Below, piece by piece: positions 1 to 12,946 of a stretch of DNA of 64,000 bases. The stretch's first letter is position 1. Each line of letters starts with the position of its first letter. A program made the position numbers and the translations under genes. Under the pieces are notes generated by a model, which was given only the letters and a program-made list of their open reading frames with translations, did not search any database and was not told where the DNA came from. The DNA is from Sipunculus nudus (taxonomy: Eukaryota > Annelida > Sipuncula > Golfingiida > Sipunculidae), in contig CM049318.1 of the NCBI GenBank assembly GCA_026874595.1, forward strand, positions 16,416,241 to 16,480,240. The letters are read 5' to 3'.

Positions 1-1468
1 TCAAGCACACTTGGATAACAAATTTTAACATATTATGGAGGACCGGCTTACATCCCACACACACTTCCCAACCATTGCGCAAGCCTGTCAATAGATGGCG
101 CTGTCACAAAAAATATCAAGCGAAACGGTCCTTGTGAAGTTTTGCAAGAAACTTCCCCAGCATAGTTTTCCCAGCATTTTCTATGCTTTAACCGCTTTTC
201 TTTTGCGAGGACCACTGTGCATGTCCTCACAAGAAAAAAATAAACGTCCTCGCGCGTTTGATGGGCAGTCAATATCGTGTCCTATTAAGTTCGGTTATGC
301 AAACACACTTACACAGACACCCTCTCTCACACACACATCCTCTCATACACACAAACGGAAGTGAACGTAGATCCTTCTGGTGGAGCTGTACGCTCTTTCT
401 TGATAGACATAACGGACCAGAACAGTGTCAGTCATCGCCTAAAGATGTCGCCAGTGAGGTTGGAATGTCGGTTGCTGCTATCTTCCCGTGTAATGGTCTC
501 TTATTAACTCCAAAGTCCCCACCATTATCTATTATATCTCATGTTTACGATCTCCACTGAGCAACGTTTTGATAGTCCTGGGAAACTGCACTTACCCGCG
601 CAAAAATAATGTTTATATTGATCTCCAAACATGGATGCATCTGTGCTTCTTTTCCTCTGGTATGTTAAATTATAACACATCAGCTTTTGAGCATTACAAG
701 AGACGTTGACAAACAATTTAAATTTTCTCTTGATGTACGAGTTACCCTTGTGAAAACAATGTCGCATATAAATGCGTAAAGTTGTGTAAGGTGTAAAGTT
801 GATGCACGCACAGTCAGATCTTCCCCGTCTTTGATCTCTGCGATGAACTTCCACTGTAACGTCCGGACATGCGCACTCTAGAGTTCCGGTGTTACATGTC
901 CAAGCTTCATTTTCGCGCGGCAAGTAATAATGCACTAGACGGAATTTTGTGAGATATAGCTTTATTGACCTGTCCGTAGTAATCCGTTCCGTCGTAATTA
1001 GGCTGTATTTTTTTTAAATGGAGGTTGATCTGAACGAGCCTCGATATCAGTATAATTAGGGCTGAAGTTCCTTTAAGGTATTTCTTAAACCTTTTCGTCC
1101 ACCATTCTGCGTGGACGGTCTGTCTTTTTGTTACTTTATGCAAAATGACAAGTGTTTTATTGTCTTTTAAATGGCTGGTGCCACAAAGAGTCTTCATTTC
1201 AAGACGCCCACAATATGAAGTACGAAGGAACTGTGAGAGCGTGAGTTCTGCCAGGATGGATACGAATACAGATACTGGTTTTGTCTGTGTATCAGTCGCA
1301 ACTTCTTTGTTACTTCTGTCTCAGTGTTTAACATAACAATTTTTATCCTTTCTATGCTAAAATATCGCATAATCCCATATATGGTCCAAATACAACATAG
1401 CACTAGATTCACGTGAAGTTCCTCTGAATCCTAGAGCCTTCGGTCTCCAGCAAGGCGGGAACATCCTA

Positions 1469-1489
1469 ATGGCGCCCTCTGGTGTCAGT
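1469..1489 (-). promoter_or_regulatory. Isolated CTCF-like motif
   Basis: The + strand reads ggcgccctctggtgtcag, a partial match to the reverse complement of the vertebrate CTCF consensus. It stands alone, far from the repeat arrays at 33.8-64 kb that carry many such motifs. Binding is not shown. Confidence 0.25.
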
Positions 1490-4400
1490 GTAGCGGAAAT
1501 GGTTTGCTCCATGCTGTTTAAAGGAAGAAAGTAAAATTATATGATAACATTAGACCCTTGTCTGCTCTATTGATCTCGGGTTTCCAGTGAATGTTCAGTA
1601 ATGCAAGCTAGTGACCGCTGTAAGAGAAACTAAAAATCGAATGACCCAGGCGTAGCCATGGGGGAGCCGCGGGGGACGGGGTTGGGGGTGTAGGAATGGG
1701 TTTGTGGTGTTCATGTACCCTCTCCACACCCTACAGACTTTGCAAGTTTTAATGAGGAAAATCTTTCTAGACACTTAAAATTTGAATATTAAAGCATAAA
1801 GATATTCTTGAAATCATAACAATATCAAGTTATTGTTCACTTTGAACTGAAGGTAACAATTTTTACATAGAAAACGATCTAGCTCAAGGGACATTACATC
1901 TCAAATTGTCATATAATACCTAAGAGACTGAAGATACTTTCACGCATCCAAAACAATTAAATAAGCAAACTTTTTCTCTTGTGTCGAGGCTAAATTGACA
2001 GTAGAATATTGAAAATTTAGGCTGATTCTTGGCCATGCAGCAGGTATGCTATAAACCCTCTCTTCAGGTATTTTTTAAATTAACAAATCGTACCTGTTTT
2101 ATTATCGACAAAAAGAATAACACAATTCAACTTTGGTTACATGGATAAATGCCTGAAAAAAAACCTGTTTGTGTCGATATAGGACAAAAGCAATTGCCCG
2201 GAATATAAACGTTGTTAGTTCCGAGGATTCACGTTTATTGCCAAGAGAAATTACTAAACAGATATAGACTAATGTATATACTCGTGTATATACTAATACT
2301 TTTCTCCCATTGTGTGAGCATGCAGGTTCATGAGTTTGTATTATTCATCATCTTAAAAGCCCTCATCTTAAAGCCTTAAAATTGAGCGTTTCCACTTTAT
2401 ATTGATAAATTGATACACAGGTGTGTTTAATGTAATCTGTTTGCTCTAGGTCATGAGGATGGACATTGTTTTGTGTGTGATCAACTTTGATTATTCTAGT
2501 CATTAGTAAGCACGCTGGTGATGCCGGGGTCGTCAATGCAGGGAGTGATTGGGGTATATTACCCCCCCCCCCTCCCCCCCACTAACTTTTTAGCAAAGGG
2601 GAGATGTCAACGTTATAGCCTCGTTCTATTCAGTTTAATTTTCACATTATAATTTCATTATAACACAATTTTTGCACGCCTGTTAGTCATCCCCCGCCCT
2701 TGTAGATAAATTGACGCCACTGAGTGATGCATACTGCCAGTTATACAATTATAATTATTCAGTTTAATTATAATTATAACATTATAATTTAATTATAACA
2801 TAATTGTTCAAGGCCTGCGAGACATTCCCCGCTCTTGTAGAAAAATTTTTGCATACTACCAGTTATACACCAATATCCGGGCAGTTAGCAGGCAGGAGAG
2901 GATACAGGATTTGGGGAATGACGCAGACCTGGCACCCCCTCCCATTGTGTCGAAATCGTATGAACATTTATTCCGTAATAATGTTTTTATATTTTCCACA
3001 AATGGGCGCGCGTCCACTGCGCCTCCTTAACGGAAACTGAAACGCCTGGTAGGCAATGAAATGGACATTCATGATGGAAATTTCGAATGGTTGTCAACGA
3101 AAGAGGTTACATATTTTCAAACTTTAGGTGGTAGCATGAGCCGCTTGGCGAGGAAGGCCACGGGCATTTCGAGCAACATGTTCAACTAAAACGATATTTT
3201 TTAACAACATATTAAATTTAGAAACTCAATTATTATAGATTGAATATAATCTCGCCTAGCTCCTGACCGGAGGTTTTGTGATTGCTAAATAGATGTCAGC
3301 ATCACTCAACAGTTGGTCAGCCATGGGGAAAATCCCATATGAACAAATATATCAGGATATAGTTAAAGTACCTCATATTTTCCTGAACAAATAAAAACTG
3401 GACTACCATTGACTAACACTTATTTAAACGTCATTGACCAACATACATCAAGCCCTTATTTAATCATCTACCAAACGGTATCAAATTTTTATTCAAACAT
3501 CGATTTACTGGTATCAAGCTTTTCTCTAAACATCGACCAACCGGTATCAAGCTTTTATTCAAACATTGACTTACAGGTTCCAAGCTTTTATAAAACCGGT
3601 ATCAAGATATTATTTGTAACGTCGGCCATCCTGGTCAATACTTAAATTATACTACAGACCAACAGGCATCATGTTTTTATTTATTCAATTTATTCACATC
3701 TGAACCCCCCCCCCCAAAAAAAAAAAAAAAAAAATGATCCAGCCCAGGTACCATACCTAAACAAAATCGCAGGCCTGTCCATCGGCCCTATCCACATTCT
3801 CCGGTTTTACAGTGTTTTCTGTAATATACTGTGAAACATCGAATTTACGACCACCAACGGGACTTGGATAAAATTGTCGAATTTTCGAGGTAGTCGTCTG
3901 ATGTAAAGAGCAACACGAATTTGGACCGTGAAAAGTTATCGTTATTTTTAAGGTGGTCGCTAAAGCGAGGTGTTCCTCAAGCGAGGATTCACTTTCCTTA
4001 GTTTTCAAGTGATTCTGTTGTATTATGTTCAAACTTGCCACCACAAGGACCGGCTCAGGGGATGCGTACACTGGTATTTCCTATGAAATCACTTCAGTCA
4101 TGTTTAATGGCGTATTCATCCGGAACCTGCAAGATCAGAGATATTGTTTTTAGTTTCATTAGATCATAGTATACTGTGGTTGGCTTTGCATTCGCGTGGT
4201 TAAAATGTTGCGATTTTTTTGCTTTTCCTTGCTTCGGTAGGGTCCCATTTTCGTGATATTGCAATAAAAATCAAGACACGATACTGTAACACCACGGAGT
4301 CACTATACTATCATCTCAATTATACTGCAAAATGTGCCCTTTCGCTGATAATTCAAATTATCTATTACAGGCAGGAAATAAAGACGTGTTCTGACTCAAA

Positions 4401-5813
4401 CATGTGTTAAACATGTGCCATTACAAATTCCTTAAGGAACAGCAGTTGAAACACCTAAACATGCCTAAGACGTGTTTAATACGTGTTTACATTTACTTTG
4501 AAGGCATGATTTTTCCCCTTTTCTGTTTAACATTTCGTGGTTTTAACTTTTAAACTAAAGGTAAAATTGGAGCATAATCAAACGCTTAATATAAGCAGAA
4601 AGCACTATTTATAATGTATAGACAGGTGTATGGGGGGATTTATGGATAATCCGCTTGAAGCCGGATTCCAGAGACAGAATCTTGGAGGGGGGGGGGGAGG
4701 GAGGTTGAGTGGGATTGATCGGACTCAACTCCCTCGCATTATGATACATGTGCACATGTCGAGATTACAGGTAAGTTTTATTACAAGTTTCGTATGAAGA
4801 AGAATAAAGGCAAGAAAAAAAATGAGACAAAATCCAAAGCTGTTTATCGGTATTAAACTAATATTCTTCTTTTTCTCAGACTGTTAGGTTTAGCGCACCC
4901 TCTCTTAAAAGGCCTTTTATTTTAAAAGTGGAGTCCCAGGAATTGATATTTCAATTGACTCCAGTTCAAGTAAATGCTTTGGAAATAACATTATTTTAAT
5001 ATGTGCCCAACTTACCCGAAGAAAAGCTATTACTACATTATTTCAGTAACCATTTGATACAATGGACAATTAAGTCGGCCGTTAACATTTATTCGCGAAT
5101 ATGGAATCTGCCTACAAGGAAACACATAAAGTAGTCGGATCTATAGCTCCACAGTGCGACAGTATATTCTGCAACCATTTTGTCACATATGGATCCCACA
5201 CTGGACACTGGACAGGGTCGCAACGGGCAGGTTGTATTTATTTTCATGTCTGATGTCTGCATAAAGCCGACCCTGCCGTCCTATTAGCTTCACTAGGAAT
5301 TTAACACAGCAGGATAACGATATATAACATAGGCGTGAACAGGCTTTGAGGGGGGGGGGGATCGCCCGAGAGCCCTCGAATGTTGGAAACAACTCTGAAA
5401 ATTTAATCAGTTTTGGGCAAAGTGTTGGCAAATAGAAAAATTTATTGCATAATGAATGTTAAGCAACATTGTGGTACATGAAAACATATTTTAAACCTCT
5501 GTACGTATGCTTATTGTATGAACCGAAAAAAAAAACAATGTGAAAAGGAATTTCATTAAGCGAGTATCCATAAACGCATAGAGTGTCTGACACTGCATTC
5601 AATTGTCAGGAAACAATAAGAACTAAATGGGGTCTGATACGAGATTAAACAACTTTTGGATTGTTATACTCTAGCTTTTGCCTGGCATCCTATTTTGATT
5701 GTTGTCTTTATAAACAAAATGAATAAAAATGTCTCCAATCATTTAATCATACATTCAAGCAAAATACATACAAGTTCTAAAAACGTACAAAATTACAGAA
5801 ATTATTTCATGAG

Positions 5814-5825
5814 ATATATATATAT

Positions 5826-5874
<49 letters not shown>
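5814..5874. repeat. (TA)n microsatellite
   Basis: About 60 nt of nearly pure TA dinucleotide with one GA interruption near its start. The surrounding sequence is AT-rich and non-coding. Confidence 0.9.
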
Positions 5875-5878
<4 letters not shown>

Positions 5879-7074
5879 AACAATGTTTTACTACATAAAC
5901 TGCATTATTATCTTTTTAATGCAGCAGTTTCATGCTACCTTACTCACCTTAGGCGTATATGCCAATCAAGACACAGTTACTTTGTCATTATGTTTCTTAT
6001 GAAAGAGGTGTAAGGTTCTTAAAACATGTTTGTGATTATTCGAAACATGTGGAAGCGGAAACGTGCTTAGAAATACGAAACATGTTTAAAAAAGGGACAA
6101 ACAGATGTTTATCACTCTTTATCAGTTTAAAGCTCGAACGGGTGACCGTTTATTTAAAACGTTTTAGGATTCATGTAAAAAACACGTTTATCAGGTGAAG
6201 TTTTAAAGTTCATAGACGGAAAGTCGTATCAAACATAAATTGTATTTAAATTTAAAGGATACCAAAGAATTAATTAACTGTTTGGCATACTTATGAATTT
6301 TGGACACTATGTAGTGGTTATATCATGCGCGGTGTTCGTAAGGGACAGACTTTGATATGTTTGACACTTCCTAAGAAAACATATTCTGGCTGTAAAAGAG
6401 TGCATGAAACTCCTGTAGGTACAAAACAATTAAAAAACATTAATCATATTTCTTTATAAATGCTGACCATTTTGGTAAATGTAGAATTAAAATGTGCAAG
6501 GTTAGCTGTGGACGTAGGAGGTACCAGTAATACATTCTATATGGTGCCAGAATTCTCAAAAATCATATACGACTGAAACGTTTGGTCTTAATATATCGGT
6601 CTTTCTCACAACTTTTGCAACAAGGTCACCATCTATAAGAAAATCTCAGTTTTGAAAATATGCTTGTAACAAAATGTTGTTTCCAGAATATACCATGTCA
6701 GTAAACTAAATATGTACAATGAAGCACGGAAAGTCTGAAAGTTTCTACCTCCTTTTAGGCAAGTTCTGCTCCCTGTAGTTAAATGCTGAATCAAAAGGCA
6801 GAGCATCAGTATCTTTAGAAGGAAGGCATGATTCTGATAGTTAACCTGTGACACGGAACTTTAAAGCAATCTTGAAAATACAGTATCATATCAACATCTA
6901 CACACTATATCATTCAATGAAACCAGACCAATATGCTATCTCTTAATAATCACTCAGAGTGTAAAAATATCCTGAGTTTTGATACATAGATCTTGCATTT
7001 TATTGATACAGCTTGATTGGATTTATTTTACGACCTTCAACATCGTAGTGACTTATTTACTGTGACATATTTAC

Positions 7075-7960
7075 CAACTCAGCTGACTTTCATTCATGCT
7101 GAGCTATACCGATCAACCAATGTTCGTCGTACTTCCTTCCGGTCGCCCGGTAGTCTGTTAGTCCTTTAGCGGGGCAAAATCATAACCTGAAATGCTAGGA
7201 TCATTAAACTGTGCCATCTGAGAGGTTAAAAAGATCTTGCAGACGTGAAATAAGGTCAGTGTGGCCTATATTCTCCGTGTTAATGGGCACCCCAGAATAA
7301 TTTTAAAATATATAAAAAATCACTCGTATCTCAATAATCTTGCCTATAATACTGGTCATGATTATATTTACTGGTGGTGCCACCTATTTCTTTTATTTTC
7401 ACCCTTTTTTTCATAGACTAATAATGTACAGTAAAGGTGTCAGTTTTTCAGCTCTGGTTTCACCTAATTCCCTGAAATCGGGTATGCTTGTTATGTCCCC
7501 CACCCCCTTCTCATGTTCTTTTTTAAAGTCCAAATGTCTGCCGTTGTCATCGTCGTTAGTCTTGGTAAAACTTGCGGAAATTTAGAATTATTCTGACCGC
7601 TATAACTCTTGAAGAACTGTATAAATTCTCTACTGATTTGACACAATAGTTGTTGCCGCCATGTTCTAAGAATAGTTCGAAAAGCTGGTGACCATGACCT
7701 ACAAGAGCAAATCAGCCAAATTATAATTTGTCATCGTTTGGTTTTCATGTGACCGTGATATCTAATTTTTATCTCCAAGTTCCCAAATTAGTTTGACCTT
7801 GATCCGGTTTCTTCGTGTACAATCTGTATAAGCCAGTCATGATTGGATTTAGCCCGATATGTATAACCCATCACTTACTGAAAAATCCCTGTCAACTGTG
7901 GTTTCATAAGGTCAAAGGTCAAGAAAACATCTGAAGTCAAGCTCAGTATGGTTTTCTGAT
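7075..7960 (-). mobile_element. Dispersed repeat related to the 38.9-40.1 kb insertion
   Basis: The left edge (ctcagctgactttcattcat, then a gctgagctata block and a gtcgtacttccttccggtcg block) matches, in reverse complement, the right end of the element at 38,897-40,143. Further in, both carry degenerate 'gaccttgacc'/'aaggtcaaaggtc' runs. No coding capacity is seen, so it is probably a non-autonomous element or old fragment. The right boundary is approximate, placed where the similarity seems to fade. Confidence 0.5.
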
Positions 7961-8035
7961 TATGAAATTCTTGTTGTGAATATTAGGCTAACATGGATGC
8001 TGTATATATAATTTTTTTTTCATATAAAAAATCTG

Positions 8036-8130
8036 TCAGTGGGAGACATGAATATTCATATTTGCTGGCTCATGACTGCGTGAGTTATGTTGTGAACAAA
8101 TACACACCCGATAAGTAATGATCGCATCCC
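8036..8130 (+). repeat. Dispersed repeat fragment (tgtgaacaa family)
   Basis: It contains the block gactgcgtgagttatgttgt followed by gaacaaatacacac, which recurs at about 9,003 and 16,288 and, inverted, near 15,930-15,960. It ends in a poly-C run. Confidence 0.55.
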
Positions 8131-8546
8131 CCCCCCCCCCTTCCTGCGTAAGGAAAGAGTAAGCGAATGCCATACAACACCTCACGGACATATCTCTTAA
8201 AAGTAAGGGATGGTATGTAGATATACGGGAAAAGATATAAAACTGGGCATTATTTTGATGATTGTTCTGCACAGGGTAAAATGACGTTTATCTGAAATAT
8301 CCGGCAAACAATTAATCTGTTTTATTTATGAAAATAAAGCAATATATATATATACCTAGCTATCAACAACTCTGCATTATTGAACAGTTAGCCTAACCTA
8401 ATATTTAAATAAATGATAAATATAACCCTTAGTTATTAGTATATTCAATTAAGAGTTTATTCACTTAACATCTTGCATCGACTTATGAAATATATGCGGT
8501 GTTAAAGATATAAGTCAGAGAAAAAAAAAGATTACCTTCTTTAATG

Positions 8547-8547
8547 G

Positions 8548-8630
<83 letters not shown>
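8547..8630. repeat. (GA)n followed by (GACA)n microsatellite
   Basis: A GA run passes into about 60 nt of GACA repeats with one GACG interruption. Reading frames through it give low-complexity Cys/Leu/Ser/Val protein, an artefact of the repeat. Confidence 0.95.
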
Positions 8631-8727
8631 ATCTTCTCGCAAACCTTCAAAACCTGCAAGAAATGTATGCTCATAAACTAATCTCACAATCAAGGTCATT
8701 AGTGTTGTCAAAACATTAAAAAAAATA

Positions 8728-9180
8728 GCAATATACATTCTGAGGAATGCAGGCCTCCGCTTTATAGGCGGCCAATCAACCCGTGTCAGTCACTCGTGCA
8801 CGAGTGAACCTGTGGCAATGGGATGCCAAAGTGGCGGATGCTTGCATTTCATTTAATGCAGATTTCTTGTCAGTGCACGAGTTCCTCAACAAAGTTTAAA
8901 ATTCTATTATTCGGCCAATATTCATATGTTCTATCGGGCATATATGCGACTGCCCATTTGTGAGCCGGACCCACACCAAAGACAGATACGTAATTCAGTT
9001 CATGACTGCTTGAGTTATGTTGTGAACAACGTACAAACACAAACACAAACACGAACGGGAATGAACGCATACCTTCCTGGCGCAGGCAACAAGGCAGCTA
9101 CCTTCGTAGTCGAAAGCACATCTTCACTCTAACCCACATATTCCGTCACATTGACAGTAAAAGCTTTATAATAACCCTTC
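8728..9180 (+). repeat. Dispersed repeat, copy B
   Basis: This block aligns by eye with 15,752-16,450. Shared landmarks include tgcaggcct, gggatgccaaagtggcggat, cggccaatattcatatgttc, the block before ggacccacaccaaa, and the tgttgtgaacaac block. No coding capacity. It may mark the left limit of the segmental duplication that produced the two PGRP-type loci downstream. Confidence 0.65.
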
Positions 9181-11540
9181 ATTTCCTAGCGACAGCTTGT
9201 CACCCCAAACGTCGATTTTAGATATACTGAAGACGATGGGGTGACAGTACAAGCTATTGGGTTCGCATCAATTCTAGTATGTGCAGATGTGCACGCCATT
9301 TCTGACAGTACAGTCGGAAATGCCCGGTTATGGTCCAGATGTGTAAAACTCGGAAGCCAGTAATGGCTAATGCCCTGGTCATCATATCGTCAGCAAACGT
9401 GTCAAGCATTTTCATTTATTTCAGTATGACATATTTTTCATAAACTCAATCTGTTTTTTAACATTCATGATGCTGTTTTTTTATAATATATTATATTGAT
9501 ATTTTATTTCATTTTGTAAAACAAGATTATATTAACTCATCAATATTTTACGATGTTACCTTATTTTATGTTGGGGGAAAAGTTCAGTAAATGTTTAAAA
9601 TAAATTGTTACAGAAAATGTTATAGATAATAAAAATCATGTTTAATCATAGAACCTGATAACAGCAACTATTAAGTTTGGAGAGAAGGATGTCCGAAAGC
9701 GCACGGTACTACTGTATCGAGAATTCGAACTATAGTCCGGTTAATTTTGTTTTCTGAGGATAAAAATATAAGAATCAAATAAAAATAGTGAGTATACACG
9801 GAATATTAAGATGCATGGATTTTTATAAGGATCAAAATATATTGAATTTTCTTATTTGTTCAACGTATGGGAAATATATTACTGTTTTATTTTGAATGAC
9901 ACCGTAATTTATAACTATTTTTAATGCCGTATTAGGGTTTATTATACCATATTTATTATTCAGTGGTGCATCCATAGAGGGCACAAGCCCGTTCAGACGT
10001 AATATCTCTCATTTTATCGAGTTCTTTTCCAATTAATTCGTAATCAATTTCCATTTCTTTTTCAGATTACTTTTTTATTCCCCAGCAAAGATCATTATTA
10101 TATTTTTTACTTTCCGATTCATAAGTTAGTGAATTACTCCACCATGAAAGCATCCAAATATATACTAGTATATTGAGTATACCCCCTCCCACCCCCCACC
10201 CCCCCCCCCCCCCCCCCCCATCGCATTACCGTGCGAGTCATGCACGGTCTCCCCACAGAGCACAGCTCGGAGTTGGATCGACCGTGAAAAATCTCACGCC
10301 TCCTCGATTGATACTCAGACTCACGCACTGTGGTCTGCTGTCCGAGCCTGGGCGCTCAAAAATCACAAAAGTCGGTAAAATGCAAAGATTGTCATAAGAC
10401 TTAAACATATCAATTATTTTACAACGAGTACTACCTTTATATAGTGACATTTTGCAAATTATAAATGTATAGACGCGCATTTCATCACTGACATTAACAT
10501 GTTACAAACTTTTGAATATTTGGACTTTCCAGTTTATAGCGTAATTTTATAGAAATATAAATTTTAAAGCCCAACGACCTCAAGTTCAAAAACATGTAGG
10601 AGAATAGTTGCGGAACAGAAAATCCTCATAATCATTTGTTTAAGGTGCCTCAAAATGTCCTCTTTCCATTGCATATTTTAAAAATTAATCCCTTCTCATG
10701 CCCTCCCCAGGTAAATATAACTATCTTTAACAAAACCATAGCTCTAGATGGGGTGAAATATATTACGTGAAAATACACCCACACATATGTATATATATAT
10801 ATATTAAATTTTCAAATAAAAAAAAGTAAGAAGTTATAGTTTTTTCGATTATGTATCACGGATTGTATTATACACTCATTAAAAGCAGAATCATGCATAA
10901 GCAATTTTAATATATGCATGCAACTATAATTATAATGAAACTGCATTTGGGCTGTGGTTCTTAACTGACCACAAGTTAACCAGTGCGTCTCTGTGACTTC
11001 CGAGTTATACACATTCGATCACCTCCCAGCACATCTGACTGACTTCGGAGATGGCTTCCGAGCACAAAATAATCCATATCTTTCAGATTAAAGAATGGAT
11101 CACTATTATTCTTCACAGAATTATAATAAAGATCTGCTTCTATAGGGGAAAAAAACAAAACGGTATTAAAGCGTTAGCATTTTTGTACACGCTTTAAACT
11201 GCTTTATTTATAAGACAATTCCTTGGTTTCCGGCTTCCGGCTTCCGACTTCCATGTTTACATACACGACCGCGCCATGACACCTTTAGTTTTGAATGAGA
11301 AGTACCGCTTCACGTGAATCGGTGCCACAGTGATGAAAGGAGGTAATAAATGTAATTATTTTTGTGTAACAACATTTCTTCTTCGATATTAAGCACATAT
11401 AATACGATTTTATAAGCCTGTGATGCCAAATAATACCAGACAGTAAATATTTCGATCCGGCCCTTAGAATGGGCGTTCTGTTGTGACTGCCATCATGACT
11501 CCAGGCCCTATCAGTTTATTTCCGAAGGCCTGAGTGTCAT
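9181..11540. other. Non-coding stretch, no gene recognised
   Basis: AT-rich sequence with a C-rich tract at 10,182-10,219 and a short TA tract near 10,790. No exon or known repeat is recognised. If 8.7-9.2 kb and 11.6-12.2 kb were both duplicated to 15.75-17.4 kb, most of this stretch was inserted into the left copy or deleted from the right one. Confidence 0.5.
10182..10219. repeat. C-rich low-complexity tract
   Basis: Nearly uninterrupted C run of over 30 nt with a few T and A bases. Homopolymer length here may be inaccurate. Confidence 0.9.
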
Positions 11541-11935
11541 GTTGTCATGGCTATTTATTTCCATACTAGAAAAACACTCAGAGGGCGCAGACTTCCACAA
11601 AGGGAGCTCATTACCCCCATATGGCATTGTCAAAAATGCAGCATATTTGTTCATTTACAAAGTCCTTTAATCCAGGTTATGATCTGGATTCACCCCCAAA
11701 ATTTAACAAAGTGTTCCTCGTAGCACTGCCGAGCTATGATAAAAAATCATCAATTTTTAGAGTTATGTTGCTTACAGACAAACAAACCAACGCCGGTAAA
11801 ACATAACTCCCGTCTCTTTGCAAAGGTAAAAGTACTCATTTCTTCTACAATCATTTTAAGGAATCCTCATTTTACACGATCCTTCGACAGTGCGTTTCAC
11901 GAGCAGTGGTTACGTAAGTTTAGGCACCAACGGCT

Positions 11936-12005
11936 ATGAAATATCAAGACATGAAGCTCATTGTACTTGCTCTCGTCTTGTTTGTTTGTCTTGCATTCAG
12001 CTCTG
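11936..12005 (+). CDS. Signal-peptide exon of the upstream paralogue
   Basis: A 23-codon exon plus one base, with Met at 11,936 and a second in-frame Met five codons later. Short polar N-region, then a hydrophobic stretch typical of a secretory signal. The donor is TCTG|gtaag. Sequence on both sides (from about 11,590 to 12,235) resembles 16,450-17,390 around exon 1 of the live gene, including the (TA)n tract in the intron. Confidence 0.65.
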
Positions 12006-12085
12006 GTAAGACTGTTATTATGAAATTGTACTTCTATATCCCTTCATTAGTGCTTGATGGACTGAATTAAGTAATTAGAATTAAG

Positions 12086-12086
<1 letters not shown>

Positions 12087-12158
<72 letters not shown>

Positions 12159-12160
12159 AT
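12087..12160. repeat. (TA)n microsatellite in intron 1 of the paralogue remnant
   Basis: Long TA run about 80 nt after the exon 1 donor. A TA run lies at the equivalent place, after the donor at 17,108, in the downstream gene, so it predates the duplication. Confidence 0.9.
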
Positions 12161-12363
12161 GGGTATTAATTATATAGTGGAATAACCGTGTTGCCTTTAA
12201 GACAAATTAACTAGTTAGTCTATCTTAAAGGTGTCACTCATACTCTTTTTGTTGCATGCATGTACCTTTTTATAATGCGCATGGCTTGACATGTGTCTGG
12301 CGTTCTGATTCGTGTTAGGCGCAAGCCCTGTGCGTTGCTATGAGAACCGCACTTGTTGAACTC

Positions 12364-12771
12364 TGGCTTCCCCAAGACACAGCGTGTTTTTTTTTGTAGT
12401 CTAATGTCTAAAGGGTTCGAGAATGTTCCAGACTGGAAGATCTGGACTTCCTGGGAAAAAAAATATAAATAAGGCCTGTGTTTGGAGCCGGCAGACAGGT
12501 ATATACCAGCGGGCACTAAAGGGTGCGACTTTCTCGTCAGTCTTGGTACCTAATCCGATAATTGCATAGTTACAGATATTCTTTGGATTTTATGTAGACT
12601 TTATACATTTTTTATACCCATTGTCTTCAATTTGCCGTTGGGATTTTACCCGAACTTCACTGAATTACAACGGATTGTCTTCGAGATTTAATTTAACTTT
12701 TCACCGGGAAGATTTACTTGAAATGTTCACGTGGGTTATTTGTGCTAAAAGACTCTTGTTGGACTGTGACA
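12364..12771 (+). mobile_element. LTR-like or promoter-like insertion with heat-shock element and TATA box
   Basis: It contains a perfect three-unit heat-shock element, TTCGAGAATGTTC at 12,416-12,428, more GAA/TTC units after it, and TATAAATA at 12,464-12,471. It ends in ctgtgaca followed by gttgtggtatccag. A diverged relative lies at 28,432-28,870 with the same order: gacacagcg, ttcgagaa, ataaata, ccagcgg, ctatccgat, tgtgaca, tggtatccag. TG...CA-type ends and a tggtatccag motif just outside suggest a solo LTR next to a primer-binding site, but neither left boundary nor target duplication is certain. Confidence 0.45.
12416..12428 (+). promoter_or_regulatory. Heat-shock element motif
   Basis: TTCnnGAAnnTTC with no mismatch, about 35 nt upstream of TATAAATA. 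The arrangement is that of an HSF-driven promoter, but activity is not shown. Confidence 0.45.
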
Positions 12772-12832
12772 GTTGTGGTATCCAGAAATGAAAGCCTAGG
12801 ATCCGGACTCTGGTGATGTACATTTTTATCAT

Positions 12833-12946
12833 TGTTATGGAGAGGCATGTGCCAGTATACCTCCAACCGCTGTAACGGCCAGTACGTCAGTGGGCTGTGT
12901 ACTTGACCGTGGAAATGTCGTTGTTGTATCCCAGGTGGCTCTGTAG
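12833..12946 (+). pseudogene. Broken six-Cys domain exon
   Basis: Relic of the 126-nt six-Cys exon. The reading MCQYTSNRCNGQYVSGLCT ends at a TGA; the sequence beyond still encodes PW..RCC-type residues. The start is damaged (4 nt missing after tgttatg) and no AG acceptor is in place. Confidence 0.8.

Larger units (their letters stand above)
1..7074. other. Non-coding stretch, no gene recognised
   Basis: I see no convincing exon here. Open frames are short and lack recognisable domains. The stretch is AT-rich with homopolymer tracts (C run 2,562-2,580; C then A run 3,705-3,734; G run 4,687-4,697) and a (TA)n tract annotated separately. One isolated CTCF-like motif lies at 1,469-1,489. A highly diverged or very short exon could have been missed. 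Confidence 0.6.
11936..12946 (+). pseudogene. Remnant of a paralogous six-Cys/PGRP secreted gene
   Basis: Exon 1 (11,936-12,005, 70 nt, ending in phase 1 before gtaagactg) is intact and encodes a signal peptide with hydrophobic core LIVLALVLFVCLAF. It closely matches exon 1 of the gene at 17,042. The next recognisable exon is a relic at 12,833-12,946. Compared with the live exon at 17,894 it has lost its 3' acceptor, has a 4-nt deletion next to the first Cys codon, carries TGA at 12,904-12,906 in place of the Gly after the fourth Cys, and has lost one of the paired Arg. The donor (gtaggtaactg) and about 150 nt downstream remain alike. No PGRP exon follows before the next locus begins at 17,042. 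This is a dead copy; only the signal-peptide exon could still be expressed. Confidence 0.75.

Noticed and set aside
8483-8738. Cys/Leu/Ser/Val-rich small proteins on the minus strand
   Set aside because: They are translations of the (GACA)n microsatellite in different frames.
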